DNA of 12,090 nucleotides, taken from the NCBI GenBank assembly GCA_947176785.1, contig CAMWSA010000066.1, positions 1-12,090 of the forward strand. Direction: 5' to 3'. Shown in pieces: positions 6,632-12,090 of this stretch. The notes under the pieces were generated by a model. It ran no database searches and was not told where the DNA came from. It saw only the letters and a program-made list of their open reading frames with translations. A program made the position numbers and the translations under genes. This DNA is from an uncultured Lachnospiraceae bacterium (GTDB taxonomy: Bacteria > Bacillota > Clostridia > Lachnospirales > Lachnospiraceae). The first letter of the stretch is position 1, and the number at the start of each line of letters is the position of its first letter.

Positions 6632-6660
6632 ATTGTATAATAAATATTGGCATTTTTCAA
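6632..6660 (-). promoter_or_regulatory. Sigma-A promoter of efp
   Basis: On the minus strand TTGAAA (6655-6660) and TACAAT (6632-6637) are separated by exactly 17 AT-rich bases, about 45 bases upstream of the start codon. Each hexamer is one base off consensus. Between this promoter and the aroQ stop there is a 12-bp palindrome (ccctgatcaggg, 6709-6720) but no convincing aroQ terminator. Confidence 0.75.
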
Positions 6661-6756
6661 CTGTTTTTTTGTAAAATATCTATAAAACCTGAAAATCTAC
6701 ATTTTGTGCCCTGATCAGGGTAATTGGCCCATGGAAATGTGCGGAAAACGGACTTC

Positions 6757-7200
6757 CTACGAAACCTCCCCACCATAGTTTGCCACAAAGTCAATGGCTT
6801 CCAGATATCCGTCCAGTCCCTTCCCATAGATCTGCTTCTGACATACGGGTGCCGTGACGGACACCCTGCGGAATTCCTCCCTCTGGGTGATATCCGAGAT
6901 ATGGATCTCCGCCTTGGGCAGCGTAATGCTGGCCAGGGCATCACGGATCGCATAGCTGTAATGGGTATATGCACCCGGATTGATAACAATCCCCTCCGTT
7001 CCGTCAAAATAAGCATCCTGTATCCTGTCAATGATGGCCCCCTCATGATTGCTCTGGAATACGGTGATCTCATGGCCGTCCTTCTGGCCCTTCTGCGCAA
7101 TCATTTGCTCCAGATGGGCGTAATCCTGCATTCCGTATACACTTTTTTCACGAATTCCCAAAAAGTTGATATTGGGGCCGTTTATCACTAAAATCTTCAT
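6757..7200 (-). CDS. aroQ: 3-dehydroquinate dehydratase, type II
   Basis: This cytoplasmic enzyme converts 3-dehydroquinate to 3-dehydroshikimate, the third shikimate step. The 147-residue length fits the dodecameric type II family. Visible motifs are the N-terminal ILVINGPNINFLG; the active-site tyrosine Y22 in the SVYG lid; the substrate-binding QSNHEGAIID (49-58); NPGAYTHYSYAIRDAL (74-89); and HIS with catalytic H100, followed by REEFR. A strong AGGAGG lies 8 bases before the ATG. It starts 15 bases after the aroK stop, so it is the last gene of the aro operon. A longer alternative frame over the same bases (6657-7100) is a shadow. Confidence 0.97.
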   Translation of the reverse strand: MKILVINGPNINFLGIREKSVYGMQDYAHLEQMIAQKGQKDGHEITVFQSNHEGAIIDRIQDAYFDGTEGIVINPGAYTHYSYAIRDALASITLPKAEIHISDITQREEFRRVSVTAPVCQKQIYGKGLDGYLEAIDFVANYGGEVS

Positions 7201-7215
7201 AATAAAGCCTCCTGT

Positions 7216-7740
7216 TCATAATCCGATACACCCTGCAATGCGCTCCACCCACTGGTCCGCCGTCAAACCGTCCACGTCCAGAACCACGTCCGCCGTCTCT
7301 GTGTAAGCTTCCTCCCGCTCCGCCATCATCCTGCGGATTTTTCCCAGGGGATCTTGCCCCTGCAAAAGCGGCCTGGCAGTGTCATCCTTCAGTCGCTCAT
7401 ACACGGTCTCCGGCCGGGCGCGCAGATATACTACCGTCCCCAGCTTTTTCAGCAGAGGGCGGTTGACAGCCCTGACCGGCGTGCCGCCGCCCACCGAATA
7501 GATCCGCTGTCCCTTTTTCTTCGCCAGCTTTTCCAAAAGCTCCGTCTCCATCTGCCGGAACGCCTCCTCACCCTCCTGGGCAAAAATCTCGCTTATACTT
7601 TTCCCGGCCCTGGCTTCTATCAGCTTGTCCGTGTCCTCCAGCGCATACCGCAGCTGATAGGACAGCCGGATACCCATGGTGGATTTCCCGCTGCCCATGA
7701 ATCCGATCAGCACCACACTGCCGCCTGGCCCTTTATCCAT
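7216..7740 (-). CDS. aroK: Shikimate kinase
   Basis: Shikimate kinase uses ATP to phosphorylate shikimate at the 3-hydroxyl. The 174-residue protein has the P-loop GFMGSGKST (K19), the DTD shikimate-binding motif (residues 36-38), the SVGGGTPVR glycine triplet, and the lid segment DDTARPLL with its arginine. An AACGGAGG ribosome site precedes the ATG by about 9 bases. It lies 15 bases before aroQ and 167 bases after aroE; that gap carries hairpin element B, so aroE-aroK coupling is not tight but the shared strand and pathway support one operon. Confidence 0.97.
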   Translation of the reverse strand: MDKGPGGSVVLIGFMGSGKSTMGIRLSYQLRYALEDTDKLIEARAGKSISEIFAQEGEEAFRQMETELLEKLAKKKGQRIYSVGGGTPVRAVNRPLLKKLGTVVYLRARPETVYERLKDDTARPLLQGQDPLGKIRRMMAEREEAYTETADVVLDVDGLTADQWVERIAGCIGL

Positions 7741-7789
7741 TCGTCACATCCTCCGTTCCTGCGTACTCACTTTATTATTCCGACGAGCA

Positions 7790-7866
7790 TTAAGATATTC
7801 CTCCTCCCGCACGGCACATGGCTGCGCAACCAAACCCATGTGCCGTGCAGGAAGGAAAATCAAAGC
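7790..7866. repeat. Palindromic element between aroE and aroK, copy B of the hairpin family
   Basis: A perfect 13-bp inverted repeat, gcacggcacatgg (7809-7821) with ccatgtgccgtgc (7836-7848), encloses a 14-base loop. Outside it, aagatattcc (7792-7801) and ggaaaatc (7854-7861) correspond to the outer arms of copy A. It shares ATGTGCCG and GGAAAATC with copies A and C. No T-run follows on either strand, so it is not a standard terminator. A short minus-strand frame covering it (7744-7932) is probably fortuitous. Confidence 0.75.
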
Positions 7867-7907
7867 ACTCCTGTGTGGGGGGCCGGAATACTCTGTAGAG
7901 TACTCTT

Positions 7908-8768
7908 TCATGCCTGCGCCATCATCCGGCACAACTCGTCCGCCGTGCTTTGGCTGATGGTAGTCCCCGTCCAGAGTTCAAAGGCAATAATCCCCTGGTA
8001 TACCAGCATCTTGGCCCCATTATAGGCACGGCCCCCGCTGTTTTCCGTCAGCTTCATGAAGCGGGTCACTCCCGGGTTAAAGATCAGATCATATCCGATC
8101 TCCACATGCCGATAGAACTCCGGAGCTTCTATGGGTGCATCCTCTACACGGGGATGCATGCCTGCGCTGGTAGCCTGAACCACCAGCCAGTCCGCCCCCG
8201 GTATCTGTCCATAGTCCGCCAGCGCATAGGCCCTGGCAAAAGTCCTTCCGGCCATGCTGTTGACTTCCTGCGCAACTGCCCGGGCTTTGTCCTCCGTGCG
8301 GTTTAAGATATGTACCCCCGCAGCCCCCCGGTAAAGCAGCATCACCGCCACCGCCCGGGCTACGCCTCCGGCCCCCAGGATCACCACATCCCGCCCGGCG
8401 ATCTCCACGCCGTCCTGCTCCATGGCCCGGTATAGTCCGGGCATGTCCGTGTTATAGCCCTTGAATCCCCCCGGACAGCGCACCAGGGTATTCACCGCCC
8501 CGATCCGCTCCGCCAGCGGGTCAATCTCCGCCAAATGAGCGATCACATCGCTTTTATAGGGAACCGTCACATTCAGCCCGAGAAAACCCAGCGCCAACGC
8601 TCCCCGCACTGCCGCCCCCAGATCGTCCCGGGCCACCGGAAAGGGCAGATAGACCAGGTTTTGCCCCGTGGCCTGCGCCATATGATTCTGGATCAGAGGA
8701 GACAGGGTGTGGGCCACCGGGTTTCCGATGAGTCCGCAAGTTCTGGTATGTCCGTCTGGTGCATGCAT
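7908..8768 (-). CDS. aroE: Shikimate dehydrogenase (NADP-dependent)
   Basis: AroE reduces 3-dehydroshikimate to shikimate with NADPH. The 286-residue protein has the substrate-binding SPLIQNHM near the N-terminus, the catalytic NVTVPYK with its lysine, AVNTL, GYNTDMPG, the dinucleotide-binding GAGGVARA, and NRTEDKAR, whose Asn-Arg-Thr is typical of NADP binding. The C-terminal half has QATSAGMHP, IFNPGVTRFM and the closing GAKMLVYQGIIAFELWTG. All key residues look intact. A GAGG-type ribosome site lies about 9 bases before the ATG at 8768. It begins 60 bases after yqeG; that gap holds a hairpin (8804-8825). It is the second gene of the yqeG-aroE-aroK-aroQ cluster. Confidence 0.97.
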   Translation of the reverse strand: MHAPDGHTRTCGLIGNPVAHTLSPLIQNHMAQATGQNLVYLPFPVARDDLGAAVRGALALGFLGLNVTVPYKSDVIAHLAEIDPLAERIGAVNTLVRCPGGFKGYNTDMPGLYRAMEQDGVEIAGRDVVILGAGGVARAVAVMLLYRGAAGVHILNRTEDKARAVAQEVNSMAGRTFARAYALADYGQIPGADWLVVQATSAGMHPRVEDAPIEAPEFYRHVEIGYDLIFNPGVTRFMKLTENSGGRAYNGAKMLVYQGIIAFELWTGTTISQSTADELCRMMAQA

Positions 8769-8803
8769 ATCATCCGCCTCGCTTTACTTTTTATTGGTCA
8801 GAC

Positions 8804-8825
8804 ATTGCGAAACGTTCTTCGCAAT
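8804..8825. repeat. 8-bp inverted repeat between yqeG and aroE
   Basis: The arms attgcgaa (8804-8811) and ttcgcaat (8818-8825) pair perfectly around a 6-base loop. It fills part of the 60-base yqeG-aroE gap and has no T-run after it on either strand, so it is more likely an mRNA-stabilising or processing hairpin than a terminator. The aligned sequence ttttattggt occurs on both sides of it. Confidence 0.5.
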
Positions 8826-8828
8826 TAC

Positions 8829-9347
8829 CTACATTTTATTGGTATTTCTGTCGGTATTCCTTTTATGGTAAAAATAGAGGACAATCCGCTCCAGCTTCCT
8901 CTTCAGTACGATCTGGATCTCTTCTCTGGGATGGATGGGATGTGTCAGGAAGCTGGTGATCCCCACCCTTCTGGCCCCCCACACATCGGTAAACAGCTGA
9001 TCCCCCACAAACAGGGTATTAGACCGGTCCGTCCCCATCTGCTCCATGGCTTTCTGATATCCCTCTCTGCCAGGCTTGCCTGCCTTATAGCGGTACGGGG
9101 AATCCACCTGCCCTGCAAAGCTTTTCACCCTGGGCTCCTTATTGTTGGACAGCAGCACAGTGGCATATCCCAATTCGTGAAGCCGCAAAAACAGGGTCAC
9201 AGCGCGTTCATCCGCCGGAGCGCCATGGGGAACCAGCGTATTGTCGATATCAAAGATAATGCCTCTGTAGCCCTCCTGATACAGCCCCTGGTAGTCAATG
9301 CCATAGGCGCTCTCAACCTCATAATCCGGGTAAAATTTCTCCAGCAT
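8829..9347 (-). CDS. yqeG: YqeG-family HAD phosphatase (HAD superfamily IIIA)
   Basis: The 172-residue protein has all four HAD motifs. The nucleophile motif is GIIFDIDNTLVPHG (about residues 29-42), motif II is LLSNNKEPRV, the lysine of motif III sits in RYKAGKPGREG, and the acidic motif IV is FVGDQLFTDVWGA. The N-terminus FYPDYEVESAYGIDY is characteristic of YqeG. The physiological substrate is not established. The basic C-terminal tail (KRKLERIVLYFYHKR...) runs to the stop without a membrane anchor. AAGGAAA precedes the ATG by about 7 bases. It is the first gene of the cluster with aroE, an arrangement seen in other clostridia. A solitary 75-bp-family repeat lies directly upstream. Confidence 0.93.
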   Translation of the reverse strand: MLEKFYPDYEVESAYGIDYQGLYQEGYRGIIFDIDNTLVPHGAPADERAVTLFLRLHELGYATVLLSNNKEPRVKSFAGQVDSPYRYKAGKPGREGYQKAMEQMGTDRSNTLFVGDQLFTDVWGARRVGITSFLTHPIHPREEIQIVLKRKLERIVLYFYHKRNTDRNTNKM

Positions 9348-9368
9348 GAATCATTTCCTTACATCTTG

Positions 9369-9428
9369 CCTGCAGACCGCAAGACAGGCTCGCGATTCTG
9401 CGCTAACTGGTTTCCGTACTAACCTCCT
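9369..9428. repeat. Solitary copy of the 75-bp palindromic repeat family upstream of yqeG
   Basis: The segment shares with the 5516-5889 units the ordered pieces cctgca..., cgcaag, ctcgcgat, ctgcgctaa and c.gtactaac, in the same orientation, but lacks about 13 bases in the middle of the unit. It begins about 22 bases upstream of the yqeG start codon, so it lies in that gene's leader or promoter region, like the array before the DUF5688-like gene. Confidence 0.7.
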
Positions 9429-9468
9429 GTCACAGCTGCGCTGCGACCCAAATCCGGATAAAAAACGA

Positions 9469-9498
9469 ACGCTATGATTTCCAAGCCCATCATGTCAA
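9469..9498 (-). promoter_or_regulatory. Candidate promoter of the yqeG-aro operon
   Basis: On the minus strand there is an exact TTGACA (9493-9498), an 18-base spacer and a poor -10, TAGCGT (9469-9474). It overlaps hairpin copy C. It is the best promoter-like site between the nrdR terminator and yqeG, but the weak -10 makes it uncertain. Confidence 0.3.
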
Positions 9499-9547
9499 AT
9501 GCTGCATAATCAGACCATATGTGATGTGCCGGGAGGAAAATCCAACC
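9470..9547. repeat. Diverged palindromic element upstream of yqeG, copy C of the hairpin family
   Basis: This copy retains the left piece atgatttcc (9474-9482), the loop-side gctgcataatcagacc (close to gctgcgcaaccaaacc in copy B), ATGTGCCG (9524-9531) and ggaaaatcc (9535-9543). Pairing of the arms is imperfect. It sits between the nrdR terminator and the solitary 75-bp-family repeat, so two repeat families are adjacent here. Confidence 0.6.
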
Positions 9548-9584
9548 GTGTGTGCGTACACTGTACAATGTCCGGATTTTATCT

Positions 9585-9616
9585 CAAAACAGGCAGGACC
9601 TTCAAGAGGCCCTGCC
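9585..9616 (-). terminator. Intrinsic terminator of nrdR
   Basis: On the minus strand GGCAGG and CCTGCC (9592-9597 and 9611-9616) form the base of a stem that extends inward through GCCT/AGGT pairing, and TGTTTTG follows. It lies about 14 bases past the nrdR stop. Confidence 0.75.
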
Positions 9617-9629
9617 TTAACTGCCCAAA

Positions 9630-10079
9630 CTATTCCAACACTTTTTTCAGTTCATCCATAAAGGTATTGACATCCTTGAACTCCCTGTACACGGAGGCAA
9701 AACGTACATAGGCCACCGCATCCAGATCCTTTAACTTGTTCATCACCAGTTCACCGATAACCTGGCTGGAAATCTCCTTCTCCTCCCGGTTGGATATCTC
9801 ATTCTCCACCTCGTCCACCAGGCTGGTGATGGCCTGGGCGCTGACAGGGCGTTTATGGCAGGCCCTCAACACGCCGCCCTCGATCTTGGAACGGTCATAG
9901 GTTTCCCGGTTATCATCTTTTTTAATGATGATGAGAGGAATCGTCTCCACCTTCTCATAAGTGGTAAATCTCTTCCCGCACTCGTCGCATACCCTGCGCC
10001 GTCTGATGGAATTGTTATCCTCCGCCGGCCGGGAATCAATCACGCGGGTATTTTCGTGGCTGCAAAATGGACATTTCAT
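9630..10079 (-). CDS. nrdR: Transcriptional repressor NrdR
   Basis: NrdR represses ribonucleotide reductase genes by binding NrdR boxes in response to ATP/dATP. The 149-residue length is standard. The N-terminal zinc ribbon has C3, C6, C31 and C34 (CPFC and CDEC), with the conserved VIDSRP and IRRRR.C between and RFTTYE after. The rest (about 46-136) is the ATP-cone: IIKKDDNRETYDRSKIEGGVLRACHKRP, then the NREEKEISSQVIGE and VAYVRFASVYREF signatures. The start at 10079 is chosen over the in-frame codon at 10103 because AAGGAG lies 7 bases upstream and MKCPFC is the invariant NrdR beginning. It is transcribed from a perfect-consensus promoter at 10276-10304 through a leader of about 190 bases. 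No ribonucleotide reductase gene is in the window. Confidence 0.97.
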   Translation of the reverse strand: MKCPFCSHENTRVIDSRPAEDNNSIRRRRVCDECGKRFTTYEKVETIPLIIIKKDDNRETYDRSKIEGGVLRACHKRPVSAQAITSLVDEVENEISNREEKEISSQVIGELVMNKLKDLDAVAYVRFASVYREFKDVNTFMDELKKVLE

Positions 10080-10112
10080 TTCGTTTCTCCTTATTCTTGA
10101 CAACAGAAATCC

Positions 10113-10250
10113 TCATAACCGTTTTCTATTGCACGGTACTTCGCAGCTTCCCTGTCTGCACGCCGGGACATTGACCAAGTATCCGGTAGGCGGCGCTCCA
10201 TCCAGGGCTCTGCCGTTTAACAGTCCCTCATCCGCCTGTGCGGATGCCAT
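10113..10250 (-). CDS. Possible 45-residue leader ORF upstream of nrdR
   Basis: A frame from ATG at 10250 to TGA at 10113-10115 encodes 45 residues and ends 33 bases before the nrdR start. The product would begin MASAQADEGLLNGRALDG and carry three cysteines near its end (ACRQGSCEVPC). The ribosome site is weak: AAAGG about 11 bases upstream. The ATG is at the edge of a perfect hairpin (CATCCGC, ACAG loop, GCGGATG at 10232-10249) that could hide it. No homology is recognised and the opposite strand is also open here, so it may be a fortuitous frame in a structured leader. Confidence 0.25.
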   Translation of the reverse strand: MASAQADEGLLNGRALDGAPPTGYLVNVPACRQGSCEVPCNRKRL

Positions 10251-10275
10251 CCAAAACCAAGCCTTTCTGCATTAT

Positions 10276-10304
10276 ATTATAAGATACTTAGCAGTTAATG
10301 TCAA
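10276..10304 (-). promoter_or_regulatory. Perfect-consensus sigma-A promoter of nrdR
   Basis: On the minus strand TTGACA (10299-10304), 17 bases, TATAAT (10276-10281): both hexamers match consensus exactly. The -35 lies within the last codons of ylmC and the -10 is just past its stop, so nrdR can be transcribed independently of ylmC. Confidence 0.85.
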
Positions 10305-10521
10305 CAAGAATAATGTCCGGACCGATCTGCCGGATATCCTTGTAGGGAATCGTCACCTCAAAATCCGGCTTGAAGATGCACAGCAGCTTACTCCCGTCCG
10401 TGACCATGATCTTGCAGATACAGCCGCTGCACTCATCAAATTCAAAATTTGTCACCTTGCCCAGCCTGCGGCAATCCCGGATATTGATTACCTCCCTGTC
10501 TTTAAAATCCGAAAACAGCAT
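10288..10521 (-). CDS. ylmC: YlmC/YmxH-family PRC-barrel sporulation protein
   Basis: The 77-residue protein is a single PRC-barrel-like beta domain of the YlmC/YmxH type, a small family annotated as sporulation proteins in Bacillus and clostridia; the biochemical role is unknown. It opens MLFSDFKDREVINIRDCRRLGKVTNFEFDE, with the recurrent (E/K)VINI..G..LG pattern, and continues through ICKIMV, FKPDFEVTIPYKDIRQIGPDIILVDI. GAGGTGA lies 6 bases before the ATG. It is divergent from sigG and followed by nrdR on the same strand. A TATAAT-like -10 occurs at about 10549-10554 on the minus strand, but without a good -35. The symbol could equally be ymxH. Confidence 0.9.
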   Translation of the reverse strand: MLFSDFKDREVINIRDCRRLGKVTNFEFDECSGCICKIMVTDGSKLLCIFKPDFEVTIPYKDIRQIGPDIILVDINC

Positions 10522-10601
10522 GATGGTTCACCTCATAGTCCTTTCCTTATTATATGCTGCTTTGGGCTTTTGGTTCCACTTTTACTTTTCCCGATTTTGC
10601 G

Positions 10602-10631
10602 GAATATCTGCCGCCCCCTTTGTAAATACTA
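10602..10631 (+). promoter_or_regulatory. Candidate sporulation-type (sigma-F/sigma-G-like) promoter for sigG
   Basis: GAATA (10602-10606), 18 bases and AATACTA (10625-10631) resemble the sigma-G pattern (GNATR at -35, CATNNTA at -10) with one mismatch in the -10. The start codon would be about 180 bases downstream, past a nested hairpin at 10736-10767 (gccat/atggc enclosing ggcagaa/ttctgcc). This is a by-eye match in 290 bases of intergenic DNA, so chance is possible. Confidence 0.3.
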
Positions 10632-10818
10632 CCAGCATAAGCCTTTACACAGGATAAAGCAGAGCGCTGCAAAAATATTTTCTACAGCTCCTGCCCTCTC
10701 AAAGCAGCACGGGCGCGCAAGCCACTGCAGACTGCGCCATGGCAGAAATCGTTCTGCCTGATATGGCTTTGATGGGACAGACGCGGAATTCAAACGGAAA
10801 GGCAGGGTGTGTATATAT

Positions 10819-11598
10819 ATGGCTCAAGGAAAAGTAGAAATCTGCGGTGTGAACACGGCAAAGCTCCCCCTGTTGAAGGCGGCGGAAAAGGAAGCCCTCT
10901 TCGCCCGGATCGAGGACGGCGACCAGGAGGCCCGGGAAAAATACATTGAGGGGAACCTGCGGCTGGTACTCAGTGTCATTAAGCGCTTCTCCTCCAGCAA
11001 CGAAAATGTGGACGATCTGTTCCAGATCGGCTGTATCGGCCTGATCAAGGCCATTGACAATTTTGATTCCAGTCTGAATGTAAAATTTTCCACTTACGCA
11101 GTGCCAATGATCATTGGTGAGATACGCCGGTACCTGCGGGACAACAACAGCATCCGAGTCTCCCGCTCCCTGAAGGACACGGCCTACAAGGCAATCTACG
11201 CCCGGGATACCCTGACCCGGAAGAATCTAAAGGAACCCACCATCGAGGAGATTGCCGCGGAAGTGGGCATCTCCAAGGAGGACATTGTCTACGCCATGGA
11301 TGCCATCCAGAACCCCATGAGCCTCTATGAGCCCATCTACACCGACGGCGGGGACACCCTGTATGTGATGGACCAGATCAGCGACAAAAAAAATAAGGAG
11401 GAAAACTGGGTGGAGCATCTCTCCCTCAGTGAGGCAATGAAACGCCTTGGCCCCCGAGAATATGAGATTATCTCCCTGCGCTTTTTTTCCGGCAAGACAC
11501 AGATGGAGGTGGCGGCCATGATCGGCATCTCCCAGGCCCAGGTCTCCCGGCTGGAGAAAAATGCCCTAAAGACCATGCGCACCTATCTGTCGGCCTGA
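10819..11598 (+). CDS. sigG: RNA polymerase sporulation sigma factor SigG
   Basis: Sigma-G directs late gene expression in the forespore after engulfment. The 259-residue length matches the family. The N-terminus KVEICGVNTAKLPLL is the SigG-specific segment that precedes region 2. Region 2 runs through NLRLVLSVIKRF, DDLFQIGCIGLIKAIDNFD and KFSTYAVPMIIGEIRRYLRD. Region 3 contains PTIEEIAAEVGIS. Region 4 has the helix-turn-helix TQMEVAAMIGISQAQVSRLEKNAL. The ATG at 10819 is preferred to the upstream GTG at 10807 because the protein then begins MAQGKVEICGV, as in relatives; AGGCAGGG lies 11 bases upstream, a rather long spacing. The usual partner genes spoIIGA and sigE are not in the window, so the spoIIGA-sigE-sigG cluster is either split or lies outside. 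Confidence 0.97.
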   Translation: MAQGKVEICGVNTAKLPLLKAAEKEALFARIEDGDQEAREKYIEGNLRLVLSVIKRFSSSNENVDDLFQIGCIGLIKAIDNFDSSLNVKFSTYAVPMIIGEIRRYLRDNNSIRVSRSLKDTAYKAIYARDTLTRKNLKEPTIEEIAAEVGISKEDIVYAMDAIQNPMSLYEPIYTDGGDTLYVMDQISDKKNKEENWVEHLSLSEAMKRLGPREYEIISLRFFSGKTQMEVAAMIGISQAQVSRLEKNALKTMRTYLSA

Positions 11599-11629
11599 AA
11601 ACAGGGTCTTGCGGCTTCATACGGCATAA

Positions 11630-11669
11630 ATCCCGGAAGCTTCATGGTCGCCATGTGCGCTTCCGGGAT
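11630..11669 (+). repeat. Nested hairpin downstream of sigG
   Basis: An 11-bp perfect outer stem, atcccggaagc (11630-11640) with gcttccgggat (11659-11669), encloses an inner catgg/ccatg stem. It lies 31 bases after the sigG stop, where a terminator is expected, but no T-run follows (acaatccc), so it is not a normal intrinsic terminator. Confidence 0.6.
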
Positions 11670-11675
11670 ACAATC

Positions 11676-11985
11676 CCTTCACAGTTGAAATTCTTTGATC
11701 GCAACCAGTTATCTCTGCTACCGGCCTTCACCTTCTGTACTCCGTCAAACACCTCTAAAAGAGTGACGGCAAAAGTTCCTCCTCCCAGGTCATACACCAG
11801 AATATGACTTTCTTCTTCCAGATTGACAAGTCAAAGCCCCTGGACGCCGTGGACTCCTTCAGAATTCTCTCCACCGTAAGGCCTGCGCACTTTCCTGCCT
11901 CTACCGCTGCCTGCCGTCGGATCTCATCAAAAACAGGCAGATACTACATATTTTGTCTCGTCAACAGTCCTGTCGAAACAGGACA
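11676..11985 (-). pseudogene. Frameshifted fragment of an Hsp70/DnaK ATPase domain
   Basis: Three minus-strand frames in order match consecutive parts of the Hsp70 nucleotide-binding domain. The first gives VDETKYVVSACF, like the VTKAVVTVPAYF strand. The second gives FDEIRRQAAVEAGKCAGL then VERILKESTA, like NDAQRQATKDAGKIAGL and RIINEPTA. The third gives ILVYDLGGGTFAVTLLEVFDGVQKVKAG then RDNWL, like the phosphate-2 motif VYDLGGGTFDVS and GDNRLGG. At least two frameshifts (near the T-run around 11930 and near 11825-11840) separate them, and a stop follows each. The normally conserved Asp after GGGTF is Ala. Both ends of a functional hsp70 are missing. A small 7-bp hairpin (11967-11984) lies at its upstream end. 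From 11986 to 12090 I see nothing recognisable. Confidence 0.75.
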
Positions 11986-12090
11986 TAGGATTCTGTTTAA
12001 ACCCATAAATGCATTGAGTTATATATGAGCTTTGTAATATTTTATAGAAGAAATCCGGAACACAACAGTTGCTTTATATTGTGTTTCTAT

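Noticed and set aside
6709..6720. 12-bp palindrome ccctgatcaggg as an aroQ terminator
   Set aside because: It has no room for a proper loop and no T-run follows on the minus strand.
7744..7932. 62-codon minus-strand ORF between aroE and aroK
   Set aside because: It overlaps the aroE 3' end and hairpin element B; no ribosome site or homology is visible.
7354..9422. Long plus-strand ORFs (7354-8025 and 8535-9422) opposite aroK, aroE and yqeG
   Set aside because: They are shadows of GC-rich conserved genes on the minus strand, and their products have no family features.
9961..10761. 266-codon plus-strand ORF across nrdR and ylmC
   Set aside because: It is antisense to two recognised genes and a perfect promoter, and the product is low in recognisable features.

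Overview
The window reads as chromosomal DNA of a spore-forming, anaerobic Firmicute, most likely a Lachnospiraceae member. This rests on the sporulation sigma factor SigG, a YlmC/YmxH-type sporulation protein, a DUF5688-like protein, a hexameric-type glutamate dehydrogenase and a shikimate operon next to efp. It is a housekeeping region. No phage, insertion sequence, CRISPR array or defence system is visible. Almost everything is on the minus strand; the exceptions are the citrate synthase tail at the left edge and sigG near the right edge.

Layout, left to right: (1) 1-213, the C-terminal end of a citrate synthase (+). (2) 214-715, a gene-free stretch with two long inverted repeats and a degenerate ~40-bp tandem repeat. 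(3) gdhA (-) with its own promoter. (4) A small, probably helical protein of unknown function (-). (5) A membrane-anchored protein with two SH3b domains (-), with a terminator after it and another directly before it. (6) tRNA-Arg(CCG) (-), enclosed by a perfect 14-bp inverted repeat and driven by a good promoter. (7) A DUF5688-like gene (-) behind a tandem array of a 75-bp palindromic repeat. (8) efp (-) with its own promoter and terminator. (9) A probable operon yqeG-aroE-aroK-aroQ (-). (10) nrdR (-), transcribed from a perfect-consensus promoter that overlaps the end of ylmC. (11) ylmC (-), divergent from sigG (+). (12) 11676-11985, a frameshifted fragment of an Hsp70/DnaK ATPase domain (-), then about 100 bases in which I see nothing.

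Functionally, aroE, aroK and aroQ supply three steps of the shikimate pathway (dehydroquinate dehydration, shikimate dehydrogenation, shikimate phosphorylation). gdhA links 2-oxoglutarate to glutamate. NrdR represses ribonucleotide reductase genes. SigG runs late forespore transcription, and YlmC/YmxH proteins belong to the sporulation gene set.

The most unusual content is non-coding. A hairpin family occurs at three places (341-441, 7790-7866, 9470-9547). A second, 75-bp palindromic repeat family occurs as an array (5516-5889) and as a solitary copy (9369-9428), both times just upstream of a minus-strand gene. The tRNA-Arg precursor is predicted to begin inside its own enclosing inverted repeat. 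The nrdR leader is long and contains a 45-codon reading frame. All of this was read by eye; no alignment or folding program was run.
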